From: Actinomycetospora chibensis
Lineage (GTDB): Bacteria; Actinomycetota; Actinomycetes; Mycobacteriales; Pseudonocardiaceae
DNA length: 64,000 bases
Assembly (NCBI RefSeq): GCF_028737215.1
Contig: NZ_JAQZAM010000013.1
Coordinates: forward strand, 1 to 64,000
Reading direction: 5' to 3'
The notes under the pieces were generated by a model. It made no database searches. It saw only the letters and a list, made by a program, of their open reading frames with translations, and was not told where the DNA came from. Position numbers and translations under genes: made by a program. Shown one piece after another: positions 40,640-49,897 of the stretch; the first letter of the stretch is position 1; each line of letters begins with the position of its first letter.

Positions 40640-41821
40640 TCAGCGCGAGCGCGTCCCCGGCATGCGGGCGAGGACGGGCTTGGCGATGTCGCGCAGGCGC
40701 GCGCGCAGCTCCGGGGACAGGCCGTCGGTGGCGCGGCGCACCCCGGCGTCGACCTGGGCCAGCAACCGCGTCGGGTCGAGCGCGCCGGCGACGACGAGGG
40801 TCTCGACCGCGCGCTCGTCGGTGGCGAAGCGGGCCTTGTAGGTCTCGTTGCCGAGCAGCAGGTCGTACTCGTCGGCGCCCTCCTCGATGGCCTCACGGAC
40901 CGTGTGCGCCATGAGCACCAGGCCGACGCTCCTGTCCGCCCACGCGGTGTCGAAACCGGCCTGGAAGTACGCGTAGCGCCCACCGATGCGCCACGCGTAG
41001 AGCGCCGCGACCGCCGTGGGAGATCCGTGGGTCGAGCCCCGCTCCCCTGTCGGCGTGCTGTGCTCATTCCCGTCTTCCGGCACCTCGAGGAACGACATCC
41101 GCAGCCATCCCCGCTCCAGCGCGGCGGCCGCGAAGTCGGAGTGGAAGGCGTGCACGGCGGGACTCGTGATCGTCGAGCCGCCCTCGCGCTCGTCCCACCG
41201 CGAGTTGTGCAGGCGGAAGAACTCCGCGACGTCGACCCGGACCTCGCCCGGTACGGCCGTCGCGCGGAACGTCGCGCCCTCGCCGTCGACGAGCGCACGC
41301 TCCTTGCGGCGGACCTGGCTGCGGAAGTTGCGGCTGCGCGCGCCGAGGAACGTGTCCCACGTGTGGCCGGTCAGCGGGACGTAGGGCATGACGCTGCCCC
41401 GCAGCCGGGTGGCCGCGACCCGCCCGCGCAGGCCCTCGCCCAGCGCGCCGACCCACGGGGCGCCGGCGTCGACGTTGTGCAGCACGACGGCCTCGCGCCC
41501 CAGCGCGCGCGCCGCGGCGCGGGCGACCTCGGCCTCGCGCCCGGCGACCGCCACGGGGGCGAAGCGGTCGCCCACGTTGGCGCCCGCGAAGCGCACGGTG
41601 CGCCCCGAGCGGCACAGCGGCAGCAGGCCCGCCAGCGCGCCGTCGGCGTCGCGCACGCGCACCACGAACGGCGGGGCGTCGGCGCCGTAGTGGCGGGCGT
41701 AGGCGCCGTACCACTCGGGCGTCGTGAACGCGTTCCCGGCGGCCTCGGCCAGGGCGCGCCACTCGTCGACCAGACCCGGCTCGTCGGCGGGGTCGGCGAG
41801 GATCTCGACGTCAGGGCTCAC
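40640..41821 (-). CDS. FemAB/CelD-like GNAT acyltransferase
   Basis: A 393-residue double-GNAT protein of the CelD-like group common in exopolysaccharide loci. WRALAEAAGNAFTTPEWYGAYARHYG is the family N-terminus; FLGARSRNFRSQVRRKERAL the junction motif; YAYFQAGFDTAWADRSVG and EYDLLLGNETYKARFA the second-domain core. Predicted to transfer an acyl or aminoacyl group to the polysaccharide. A hydrophilic insertion of about 20 residues (EDGNEHSTPTGERGSTHGSP, encoded near 41016-41080) interrupts the strand before VAALYAWRIGG and looks foreign to the fold. The GTG at 41821 has TAGCCT 7 nt upstream. Confidence 0.85.
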   Translation of the reverse strand: MSPDVEILADPADEPGLVDEWRALAEAAGNAFTTPEWYGAYARHYGADAPPFVVRVRDADGALAGLLPLCRSGRTVRFAGANVGDRFAPVAVAGREAEVARAAARALGREAVVLHNVDAGAPWVGALGEGLRGRVAATRLRGSVMPYVPLTGHTWDTFLGARSRNFRSQVRRKERALVDGEGATFRATAVPGEVRVDVAEFFRLHNSRWDEREGGSTITSPAVHAFHSDFAAAALERGWLRMSFLEVPEDGNEHSTPTGERGSTHGSPTAVAALYAWRIGGRYAYFQAGFDTAWADRSVGLVLMAHTVREAIEEGADEYDLLLGNETYKARFATDERAVETLVVAGALDPTRLLAQVDAGVRRATDGLSPELRARLRDIAKPVLARMPGTRSR

Positions 41822-41828
41822 GAATCCG

Positions 41829-41834
41829 AGGCTA
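41829..41834 (-). promoter_or_regulatory. TAGCCT -10-like element, leaderless start
   Basis: TAGCCT on the minus strand ends 7 nt before the GTG at 41821. It lies in the 234-bp divergent gap before the AlgD-like gene, which also carries GGAAACGCC twice (41962, 41981). Confidence 0.4.
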
Positions 41835-42055
41835 ACGGGCGCTCCGGTTCCCCCATCGGGGCCGACCCGCGACTCAACCTCCGGCCGTGCCGGACGTCTT
41901 CAGGAACAGTGAGCGGAGATTCGGCGTCGGGACCGGGTCCACTGCCCGACGGCGGTGGCCCGGAAACGCCTCGGTACCGTGGAAACGCCCCGGCGCGCGG
42001 ATCCGCTCCCCAACGGCCCGACGCGACCCCGACCCTTCTGCGAGGACCCCCTGCG

Positions 42056-43381
42056 ATGAAGGTCAGTGTCTTCGGTCTCGGCTACGTGGGCACGGTGAGC
42101 GCCGCGTGCCTGGCCACGGAGGGCCACGACGTCGTCGGTGTCGACGTCAACCCGGCCAAGCTCGCGATGATCGGCGAGGGCCGCACGCCCGTCGTCGAGG
42201 AGCGCATCGGCGAGATCATCGCCGAGGTCGTCGCCTCCGGACGGCTGACGGTCACCGACGACGTCGCTGCCGCGATCCACGGCACCGACCTCTCGCTGGT
42301 GTGTGTCGGCACGCCCTCGGCGCCCAACGGCAGCCTCGACACCACCTACCTGCAGCGCGCCGCGCAGGAGATCGGCGGCGCGCTCGCGACGCGCGACGAC
42401 AGCGCGGGCCGCCACACCGTGGTCTTCCGCTCGACGATGCTGCCCGGCACCTGCCTGGGCGTCCTCGTGCCGCTGCTCGAGGAGGCCTCGGGCCTCATCG
42501 CCGGCCAGGACTTCGGCGTCGCGGTGAACCCCGAGTTCCTGCGCGAGGGCTCGAGCGTCAAGGACTTCTACGACCCGCCCAAGACCGTGGTCGGCGAGCT
42601 CGACCCGGTCAGCGGGGACGCGGTCCTCTCCCTCTACGCCGGCCTCGGGGCCCCGGAGTTCCGGGTCGAACCGCCGGTGGCCGAGATGACGAAGTACGTC
42701 GACAACACGTTCCACGGGCTCAAGATCGGGTTCGCCAACGAGATCGGCGCCCTGGCCCGCGAGCTCGGCGTCGACTCCCACGACGTCATGGAGATCTTCC
42801 TGTCGGACACCAAGCTGAACATCAGCCCGGCGTACCTGCGCCCGGGCTTCGCGTTCGGCGGCTCGTGCCTGCCCAAGGACCTGCGCGGGCTGGTGCACGC
42901 CGCGCGCCGCCACGACGTCCGTGTGCCGATCCTCGAGAACGTCCTCCCGTCCAACGACGAGCACATCCAGCGCGCGTTCGAGCACGTCGCGGCCACCGGC
43001 AAGCGGCGGGTCGGCGTGTTCGGCCTCGCGTTCAAGGGCGGCACCGACGACCTGCGCGAGAGCCCGCTGGTCGAGCTCTGCGAGCGGATGCTCGGCAAGG
43101 GCTACGACCTGCGCATCTACGACCCCGCCGTCGTCGAGTCGGCGCTGCTCGGGGCCAACCGCGCGTTCATCGAGGCCCACCTGCCACACCTGCGTGACCT
43201 CCTCGTCGACACCGTCGCCGAGGTCGTCGACCACGCGGAGGTGCTCGTCGTCGGGAAGGCGGACGACGACGTCCGCACCGCGCTCGGCCACGGCACCCCC
43301 GTGCCCGTGATCGACCTCGTCCGGCTCCCGGACGCGGCGGCGCGTCGCCAACAGGAGGGATATGTCGGCCTTGCCTGGTAG
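42056..43381 (+). CDS. GDP-mannose 6-dehydrogenase-like nucleotide-sugar dehydrogenase (AlgD type)
   Basis: A 441-residue NAD-dependent enzyme. MKVSVFGLGYVGTVSAACLA binds NAD; FRSTMLPGT, NPEFLREGSSVKDFYDPPKTVVGE and YVDNTFHGLKIGFANEIG are closer to AlgD than to UDP-glucose dehydrogenase. The catalytic cysteine motif is GGSCLPKDLRGL (Cys271). It likely makes GDP-mannuronate for the exopolysaccharide; distinguishing this from UDP-sugar use needs a tree. It overlaps the next glycosyltransferase by 20 bp and starts the main rightward assembly operon. Confidence 0.88.
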   Translation: MKVSVFGLGYVGTVSAACLATEGHDVVGVDVNPAKLAMIGEGRTPVVEERIGEIIAEVVASGRLTVTDDVAAAIHGTDLSLVCVGTPSAPNGSLDTTYLQRAAQEIGGALATRDDSAGRHTVVFRSTMLPGTCLGVLVPLLEEASGLIAGQDFGVAVNPEFLREGSSVKDFYDPPKTVVGELDPVSGDAVLSLYAGLGAPEFRVEPPVAEMTKYVDNTFHGLKIGFANEIGALARELGVDSHDVMEIFLSDTKLNISPAYLRPGFAFGGSCLPKDLRGLVHAARRHDVRVPILENVLPSNDEHIQRAFEHVAATGKRRVGVFGLAFKGGTDDLRESPLVELCERMLGKGYDLRIYDPAVVESALLGANRAFIEAHLPHLRDLLVDTVAEVVDHAEVLVVGKADDDVRTALGHGTPVPVIDLVRLPDAAARRQQEGYVGLAW

Positions 43382-44558
43382 AGCCCTGATCGTCGTCGAG
43401 AACCTCTCGGTCCCGTTCGACCGGCGGGTGTGGCAGGAGTGCCAGACCCTCACCGGCCACGGCTGGGAGGTCGAGGTGATCTGCCCGCTGGGAACGAAGC
43501 GGGACACCGAGACCGAGATCGTCATCGACGGCGTCCGGATCCACCGCTACCCCCTCGTGGCCGCCACCGGGGGGCCGCAGGGCTACCTCAAGGAGTACGG
43601 CACCGCCCTCTGGCACACGAACCGTCTGATCAAGCGCATCCAGAAGCGCGCGCCGGTCGACGTGGTCCACCTGTGCAACCCGCCGGACCTGCTGTTCCTC
43701 CCCGCGCTGCGCGCGAAGGCCCGCGGCGCCCGGATCATCTTCGACCAGCACGACCTCGTGCCGGAGCTCTACCTCTCGCGGTTCCGCGAGAAGCGCGACT
43801 CGATGTACTGGGCGATGCGCCTGCTGGAGTGGGGTACCTACCGCACCGCGGACACCGTCATCGCCACCAACGAGAGCTACCGCGCCGTGGCCACCGGACG
43901 CGGCCGGGTGCCGGTCGAGGACACGTTCGTCGTCCGCAGCGCGCCGGCGGTCGAGCGGTTCCGGCTGCGCGAGGCCGAGCCGGCGCTGGCCCGCGGTCGC
44001 GAGCACCTGCTCTGCTACCTCGGCGTCATGGGCCCGCAGGACGGCGTCGACTACGCGATCCGCGCGCTGGCCGACCTCGCCGAGCGCCGCGACGACTGGC
44101 ACGCGGTCTTCATGGGCACCGGCGACGCGTTCGACGACGTCGTCGCCCTGTCCCACGCCCACGGGCTCGACGACCGCGTGACGTTCACCGGGCGTATCTC
44201 CGACTCCGACGTGCTGCGGCACCTGTCCACCGCGTCAGTGTGCCTGGCCCCGGACCCGCGCAACCCGCTCAACGACGTGTCCACCATGAACAAGATCATG
44301 GAGTACATGGCGATGGGGCGGCCCGTGGTGTCGTTCGACCTGGTCGAGGCGCGCGTCTCGGCGGGCGAGGCGGCGGTCTACGCCCGTCCCAACGACGTCG
44401 GCGAGTTCGCGGGCCTGGTGTCCGAGCTGCTCGACGACCCCCGTCGCCGCGCGGCGATGGGCGAGATCGGCGTGGAACGGGTTTCCGGGCCGCTCTCGTG
44501 GACGAACTCCGAGAAGGAACTGCTGGCCGCGTACGAATCGGCCACGCGAGGCCGCTGA
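43362..44558 (+). CDS. Glycosyltransferase, family 4 type
   Basis: A 398-residue GT-B enzyme, cytosolic face. N-terminal ENLSVPFDRRVWQECQTLTGHGWEV is the hallmark of a GT4 subgroup in exopolysaccharide loci. The donor-binding half has GVMGPQDGVDYAIRALADL, VTFTGRISDSDVLRHLSTASV and PDPRNPLNDVSTMNKIMEYMA, replacing the usual E-x7-E. It adds one sugar to the lipid-linked repeat unit. ATG 43362 lies inside the dehydrogenase gene. Confidence 0.9.
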   Translation: MSALPGRALIVVENLSVPFDRRVWQECQTLTGHGWEVEVICPLGTKRDTETEIVIDGVRIHRYPLVAATGGPQGYLKEYGTALWHTNRLIKRIQKRAPVDVVHLCNPPDLLFLPALRAKARGARIIFDQHDLVPELYLSRFREKRDSMYWAMRLLEWGTYRTADTVIATNESYRAVATGRGRVPVEDTFVVRSAPAVERFRLREAEPALARGREHLLCYLGVMGPQDGVDYAIRALADLAERRDDWHAVFMGTGDAFDDVVALSHAHGLDDRVTFTGRISDSDVLRHLSTASVCLAPDPRNPLNDVSTMNKIMEYMAMGRPVVSFDLVEARVSAGEAAVYARPNDVGEFAGLVSELLDDPRRRAAMGEIGVERVSGPLSWTNSEKELLAAYESATRGR

Positions 44559-44634
44559 GCATGAACCACGCCGCCGACCCCGCGCGAAGGCGCTCCGACG
44601 GGCGAAGCACGTCTGAGACTCCGACGCTCGACAT

Positions 44635-44640
44635 TAGGAT
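44635..44640 (+). promoter_or_regulatory. Candidate -10 element TAGGAT before the chain-length gene
   Basis: TAGGAT 54 nt before ATG 44695, in the only sizeable gap (136 bp) of the operon. The same hexamer occurs before the flippase gene. No convincing -35. Confidence 0.35.
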
Positions 44641-44694
44641 GCCGGCAGGTAGCCGCTCCGAGCGACACGCCGAGGACCCGAGGAAAGGCACGTC

Positions 44695-47199
44695 ATGAGC
44701 CCGCTCCAGATCCAGTGGGATCGCATCCGTCGCCGGTGGGTGCTGATCCTGGTCATCGGCATCGTGGCGGCGGCCGGTTCGCTGGGGGCCTCGCTCCTGC
44801 AGGGATCGACCTACACGGGCCGGTCCGCGCTGACGATCGTCTCGCAGGACCGCGCACCCGAGCAGGACACCGTCCTCGCTCAGGGCTACGCCGACTACTT
44901 CAACCAGGCGTCGTCGCAGCAGCAGTTGCGCCAGACCGCGGGTATCGACTCCTCGGTGGGCCTCAACGCCCGCATCGCCGCCGCCAGCCCGATCGTGTAC
45001 ATCGAGGCCGTCGCGGACAGCCCCGAGGTCGCCTCGGACGCCGCGACGAAGATGGCCGTCGCCCTGCGCGACGACGTCAACTCCAGCCTCGGTGGCGACT
45101 CGCAGGCCCGGCAGCTCGCCGACCTCAACCAGCAGCTCGCCGCGGCCCAGCGGACCGGCGACCAAGCCCAGGTGAGCACGCTCCAGCGCCAGATCAGCGA
45201 CCTCCAGGGCCAGAGCACCAACCAGCTGCAGGATCTCCAGCTCAACGCCGGTGTCGTCGCCAACCCCACGAACGCGGGCCGCAACGCCGCCGCCGCCCTG
45301 GTCGGCGGTCTGCTCCTCGGCGCCCTGCTCGCCATGGCGCTGGGCCGCTTCGAGAACCGCATCGTGACCCCGAACGAGGTCCGCGACCGCCTCGGCCTCC
45401 AGGTCCTCGCGGCCGTCGGCGGCAAGCGGAAGTCCGGTGAGAACGCCCGCAACGAGATGCTGCGCGCGCTCATGGGCCTCACCAACGCGCACGGCATGCC
45501 CGTGCCGGGCTCGCTCGCGATCACCGGCCCCACCACGACGCGCGCCTCGAAGACCCGGGTCGCCGTCGCGCTCGCCGGCCTGCGCGCGCTGCAGGGCCAG
45601 ACGACGCTGCTGGTCCAGGCCGACTTCGAGAGCGACGCCGGCGGCTCGTCGGAGCTCGCCTCGATGTCCGGTGTGGCCGACTTCCTCGCCGAGCGCGGCG
45701 ACAGCCGTCTCGACGGCAAGGTGTTCTCCAACGGCCGCGCGCTGCTGGTGTCCCCCCGGGGCAGCAAGCGCGACGACCTGTTCGCGCTGTTCTCCCGCTC
45801 GCACGTCTCGCGCCTGCTCCAGCAGGGCTCGATGCTCGCCGACCTGGTGATCATCGACGCCCCGCCGGTCCAGTCCGTCGAGGGCCAGGTCGTGTGCTCC
45901 GCCGCCGACCGCTCGCTGCTGGTGGTCGAGGAGGGCGAGACCCGCTCCCGCGACGCCTCCGCGGCGCTCGAGGCGTTGGCGCAGGCCGGCGGCACCGCCC
46001 TCGGCGTCGTGCTCGTCCGCAACCCGAGCCAGCTCGTCGACCCCGGCTTCCTCGCCGAGCGCTCCTGGTCGCCGGTCCGTCTGCCGGCCGGCCCGTCCGT
46101 GCCGCAGGCCCGCCCGGCGCCCGCCGGTGGCCCCGGTGGCCCCGGTGGTCCGGGCGTGCCCGCCGGCCAGCCCGGTCCCGGGCGCCCGGCTCAGGTCCCG
46201 CCGGCCGACCGCACGGCCCCGATCTCCCGCGAGAAGCTCGAGGAGGCCCGCGCCGCGATGGGCGCCGGCGCCGCCGGAGCAGCGGCGGGTGCCGCGGCCG
46301 GCTCGGCCTCGGCCGGTCCGGAGGGCACCCACGGCGCCCCCGTGAACGGTGCTGCGAAGCCCACCAACGGCACCGCGGTGCGCAGCGGGACCGGAAGCTC
46401 CGGAGCCTCCGCCCCGAAGGCCACCAACGGCGCGCCCGTCGACCGTCCCTCGCCGCGACGCGAGGAGCGCCGGGACGACAAGCCAACGGGCGGCGCGTCC
46501 GCCTCCGGCGCGAAGCCGTCCCCGGGCGCGAAGCCCTCCCCGGGCGGCCAGCCGGGTTCCGGCCCGGGTGCCCCGTCGGGCGGCCAGCCCGGTGACCGCT
46601 CCGGCGGCCCCCAGGGCGGCACGAAGCCTCCGGCCGGCGGCACGGGCCCCTCGGCCGGTGGCACGGGCCCGTCGGCCGGCGGCACGTCGTCGCCGTCGGC
46701 GACCGCCGCTCCCGCGAAGCCGACCCCCGGTGGCGCTCCCGGTCAGCCCGCGCCGTCGGGCCCCGAGGGTGCGCCCGGCGTCAGTGTGCACACCCGCCGC
46801 GGCTCGGGCGTGAAGCCCTCGCCGAGCCCGAAGCCCGGCGTCGGAGCCGGCCCGCAGCCGAAGGGCCCCCAGCCCGCCGGCGGCCAGCAGGGCGCCCCGC
46901 AGAACGGGCAGCCCTCCGCGTCCGCCCGCCCGGCCGCCTCGGCGCCGAAGCCGGCCACGTCGTCCGGCTCGAAGGCCGGGAGCGCGTCGGCGTCGCCGAG
47001 CTCGCCCCCCGGCGCGAAGCGCGTCGGCACGGCGCGGTTCTCCTCCAGCGCCTCCTCCGGCGCGGCCCCGAACGGCAACGGCGGCTCGCCGTCGTCGAAG
47101 GACGGCGCCCCGGCCAAGGGCACGGACAGCGCGGCCCCGAGCGCGCAGCAGGCCGGCGGGCTCTCCGCCCCCACGGTCACGCTGCGCACGGAGAAGTGA
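44695..47199 (+). CDS. Wzz-like chain-length protein fused to a degenerate BY-kinase domain and long disordered tail
   Basis: An 834-residue protein. Residues 1-225 are a Wzz/chain-length domain: first helix VLILVIGIVAAAGSLGASLL, exported coiled region, second helix AAAALVGGLLLGALLAMAL. Residues about 260-460 resemble the cytosolic BY-kinase/MinD ATPase: LAITGPTTTRASKTRVAVAL, TLLVQADFES, LADLVIIDAPPVQSVEG. The Walker A lacks the GxGKS/T glycine pattern and Walker A' lacks its second Asp, so catalysis is doubtful. The last ~340 residues are Pro/Gly/Ser/Ala-rich with basic patches (KPSPGAKPSPGG, GGTGPSAGGTGPSA) and have no tyrosine cluster. Role: polymer length and export control with Wzy. GGAAAGG precedes the ATG. 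Confidence 0.85.
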   Translation: MSPLQIQWDRIRRRWVLILVIGIVAAAGSLGASLLQGSTYTGRSALTIVSQDRAPEQDTVLAQGYADYFNQASSQQQLRQTAGIDSSVGLNARIAAASPIVYIEAVADSPEVASDAATKMAVALRDDVNSSLGGDSQARQLADLNQQLAAAQRTGDQAQVSTLQRQISDLQGQSTNQLQDLQLNAGVVANPTNAGRNAAAALVGGLLLGALLAMALGRFENRIVTPNEVRDRLGLQVLAAVGGKRKSGENARNEMLRALMGLTNAHGMPVPGSLAITGPTTTRASKTRVAVALAGLRALQGQTTLLVQADFESDAGGSSELASMSGVADFLAERGDSRLDGKVFSNGRALLVSPRGSKRDDLFALFSRSHVSRLLQQGSMLADLVIIDAPPVQSVEGQVVCSAADRSLLVVEEGETRSRDASAALEALAQAGGTALGVVLVRNPSQLVDPGFLAERSWSPVRLPAGPSVPQARPAPAGGPGGPGGPGVPAGQPGPGRPAQVPPADRTAPISREKLEEARAAMGAGAAGAAAGAAAGSASAGPEGTHGAPVNGAAKPTNGTAVRSGTGSSGASAPKATNGAPVDRPSPRREERRDDKPTGGASASGAKPSPGAKPSPGGQPGSGPGAPSGGQPGDRSGGPQGGTKPPAGGTGPSAGGTGPSAGGTSSPSATAAPAKPTPGGAPGQPAPSGPEGAPGVSVHTRRGSGVKPSPSPKPGVGAGPQPKGPQPAGGQQGAPQNGQPSASARPAASAPKPATSSGSKAGSASASPSSPPGAKRVGTARFSSSASSGAAPNGNGGSPSSKDGAPAKGTDSAAPSAQQAGGLSAPTVTLRTEK

Positions 47200-48782
47200 G
47201 CCTGCTCCCGGGGCGCTTCCGCGCCTCGTCCCGCCGTGACCTGGTCATCGGCGCCATCACGGTCGTCGGCGTCCTCGGGCTCGCGTTCGCGGCGCCCGAC
47301 GACGTCGGCATCCTGCTGGCGGCCCTGGCCGTGGGGGCCGGGGTGGGCCTGCTGGCCCTGAGCAACCCGCTGCTGGCACTGCTGCTGGTGTTCGTCTCGA
47401 GCTTCCTGCGCACCGCGCAGAAGGAGTTCGTCTCGATGGAGGCCCTGACCCCGGCGTTCTACGCGATGGTGCTCGCCCTCGCGCTCGCCGTGGCCCAGCG
47501 CGCCAAGCAGATGCCCCGGCTCGGGGTCATCGAGTGGCTGATGACGGTCTACGTCGTCTGGAACGTCCTCTCGATGTGGCTGCCGCACGAGTACGAGGCG
47601 ATCGACCCGGTCACGGGCGCGTCCGTCGACGTCTGGCGCTGGATCTTCAGCGGCGTCCTGCTGCCGATCGTGGTGTACGTCGTGGCCAAGAGCGTCCTCG
47701 ACGACGAGCGCTCCGTGCGCTACCTGCTGTGGACGACTGTCGCGATGGGCGCGTACTCGGCGTGGGTCAGCATCCTGCAGTTCCACGGGCCGAAGTCGCT
47801 GGTCTGGCCGTCGTACATCGTCGACTCGCCGAACTGGAAGGGCCGCGCGAACGGGGTGTTCAACCAGCCCGTCGTCAACGGGATGATCCTGGTCATCGCG
47901 TTCGTGGTCTGCCTGTTCCTGGCGTCCCGCCCGGACACCAAGAAGTGGATGCGCTGGGCGCTGTGGGGCCTCGCGGGGCTCCTCGCCTACTCGGTCTACC
48001 TCACCCACACCCGCGCCGCGCTGCTCGCGCTGGTCGTCGTGGTCGGGCTCGGCATCGTCTTCGCCGCCGGATGGCGCCGTGCGTTCGTCGTCTCCGGCCT
48101 GCTCGGTCTCGCGGCCGTCGGGGCCAACGCGTCGACGTTCTTCTCGAGCGACCGGTCGGCCGGCGGTGTCGGGTCGTCGAACGAGGTCTACGACCGGCTC
48201 AACATCATGGCCACCTCGCTGCGTGCGATCGGCGAGCACCCGTTCGTCGGGATCGGCATCGGCCGCTTCCAGGTCTACAACACCTACGAGCACGTCACGT
48301 GGTCGCAGGAGATCGACTGGAACCGCGGGCTCGGCATCATCTCGCACGAGAACGAGCTCGGGATCGGCGCCGAGCTCGGCATCCCGGGCCTGCTCATGTG
48401 GCTCGCGATCCTCGTGACCGTGTTCTGGGCGCTGTGGCGGGCGATGCACGACCTGCCGCGCGACACGTTCCTCGGCGCCCCGCTGGCCCTGGTCGGCGGG
48501 ATGGCGATGACGGTTCTCGTGGTCAACGGCATCACCGTCGACCTGCGCGTCCTCGACTTCGCCAGCATGATCCCGTTCCTCTACGCCGGCATGGTCGTGG
48601 GTCAGCTCGACCGCTTCAACGCCGTCCGCTTCACCGCCCGCCCGGGTGCGGCCGGGGGCGGTCTGCCCGGCGGGATGACGCCCGACGAGGTCTCGGCCTG
48701 GTACGACGCGCACCCGCGCGACGGAGCCGACCGGGCCGCGGGCTCCACCCGTGGGCGCGGTGGCCTCGTGGGGGCCCCGTGA
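47196..48782 (+). CDS. O-antigen ligase/polymerase family (Wzy-like) membrane protein
   Basis: A 528-residue protein with about eleven hydrophobic helices and a C-terminal hydrophilic tail. The Wzy_C region is clear: YLTHTRAALLALVVVVGLG, a large exported loop with SLRAIGEHPFVGIGIGRFQVYN and ISHENELGIGAELGIPGLLMW. This HENxxL..G..G pattern is typical of polymerases and ligases. It polymerises repeat units outside the membrane. The GTG start overlaps the Wzz-like gene stop (GTGA), placing polymerase and length regulator in one coupled unit. Confidence 0.9.
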   Translation: MSLLPGRFRASSRRDLVIGAITVVGVLGLAFAAPDDVGILLAALAVGAGVGLLALSNPLLALLLVFVSSFLRTAQKEFVSMEALTPAFYAMVLALALAVAQRAKQMPRLGVIEWLMTVYVVWNVLSMWLPHEYEAIDPVTGASVDVWRWIFSGVLLPIVVYVVAKSVLDDERSVRYLLWTTVAMGAYSAWVSILQFHGPKSLVWPSYIVDSPNWKGRANGVFNQPVVNGMILVIAFVVCLFLASRPDTKKWMRWALWGLAGLLAYSVYLTHTRAALLALVVVVGLGIVFAAGWRRAFVVSGLLGLAAVGANASTFFSSDRSAGGVGSSNEVYDRLNIMATSLRAIGEHPFVGIGIGRFQVYNTYEHVTWSQEIDWNRGLGIISHENELGIGAELGIPGLLMWLAILVTVFWALWRAMHDLPRDTFLGAPLALVGGMAMTVLVVNGITVDLRVLDFASMIPFLYAGMVVGQLDRFNAVRFTARPGAAGGGLPGGMTPDEVSAWYDAHPRDGADRAAGSTRGRGGLVGAP

Positions 48783-49897
48783 CGGGACGCGCCCCGCGCA
48801 CCCTGTGGGTCTCCACGAGCACGACCACCCAGGGCGGCATCGCCACCTGCGTGCGGACGCTGTCGGCGACGGGGCTCTGGGAACGCTGGGGCGTCCGGCA
48901 CGTCGCCACGCACCGCGACGGGTCGTCGGCGACCAAGGCGCTGACCTTCGCCCGCGGCCTCGTGCGCTACGCGGCCGAGATGGTGCTGCGCCGGCCCGAC
49001 CTGGTGCACATCCACATGTCGTCGGCCGGCAGCTTCGTGCGCAAGGCCGCGCTGGCCTGGCTCGCGTACCTGCTGCGGGTGCCGGTGGTGCTGCACGTGC
49101 ACTCGGGGCGCTTCCACCTCTTCCACGACCGCGCTCCGGCACCGGTGCGCCGGGTCATCGCCGCGACGCTCTCGCGTGCCGACGTCGTGATCGCGCTCGG
49201 CGAGCTGATGCGCAGCCGGCTCGCGGCGATCGCCCCGGACGCCCGCCTCACCTCGCTGCCCAACCCCGTCCCGATCTCCCCGGTCACCCGGCGGCCCGCG
49301 GGCGCGGCACCGCACGTGGTCTTCCTCGGGCGCATCTGGGACAAGAAGGGCGCGTTCGCGCTGCTCGAGGCCTGGGCCAAGGTCGGCGCCGGCGGCGGTC
49401 ACCTCACGATGGCCGGCGACGGCGAGCACGAGCGGGCGCGTACGACGGCCCGCGAGCTGGGCGTGGCCGACTCGGTGACCGTGCACGACTGGCTCTCGAC
49501 CGCCCAGGTGGACGAGCTGCTCGCCGACGCCGACGTCCTCGCGCTGCCCTCGGAGAACGAGGGCCAGCCGATGGTCGTGCTCGAGGCGATGTCGCGCGGG
49601 CTCGCGGTGCTCGCGACGCGCGTCGGCGGGATCCCCGAGATCGTCTCCGACGGCGTCGAGGGACTGCTCGTGCCGTCGCACGACGCGGGGGCGCTGGCCG
49701 ACGCGCTCGGCGACCTGCTCGCCGACGAGGGCCGCCGGCGCGCCCTGGGCGAGGCCGGTGCGGCCCGAGCACGGGCCGAGTTCGCCGCCGACGCCGTGTC
49801 GGCGCGCATCGAGGGCATCTATCACGAGGTCCTGTCCGGGCGCGGACAGAGGGCTCGGGGGCCCGTGTCGTCCCCCTCGCTACGCTCGGATACATGA
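48779..49897 (+). CDS. Glycosyltransferase, family 4 type
   Basis: A 372-residue GT-B enzyme: WVSTSTTTQGGIATCVRTL is the N-terminal acceptor-side motif, VVLHVHSGRFHLFHDR the mid region. The donor half has HVVFLGRIWDKKGAFALLEAW, TMAGDGEHE, and ALPSENEGQPMVVLEAMSRGLAVLATRVGGIPEIV with the E-x7-E signature. Coupled to wzy by a GTGA overlap. Its stop codon overlaps the ATG of an eight-codon mini-ORF. Confidence 0.9.
   Translation: MTGRAPRTLWVSTSTTTQGGIATCVRTLSATGLWERWGVRHVATHRDGSSATKALTFARGLVRYAAEMVLRRPDLVHIHMSSAGSFVRKAALAWLAYLLRVPVVLHVHSGRFHLFHDRAPAPVRRVIAATLSRADVVIALGELMRSRLAAIAPDARLTSLPNPVPISPVTRRPAGAAPHVVFLGRIWDKKGAFALLEAWAKVGAGGGHLTMAGDGEHERARTTARELGVADSVTVHDWLSTAQVDELLADADVLALPSENEGQPMVVLEAMSRGLAVLATRVGGIPEIVSDGVEGLLVPSHDAGALADALGDLLADEGRRRALGEAGAARARAEFAADAVSARIEGIYHEVLSGRGQRARGPVSSPSLRSDT
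49881..49886 (+). promoter_or_regulatory. TACGCT -10-like element before the mini-ORF
   Basis: TACGCT ends 7 nt before ATG 49894, the same geometry as the other leaderless-type starts. It could be an internal operon promoter. Confidence 0.4.
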
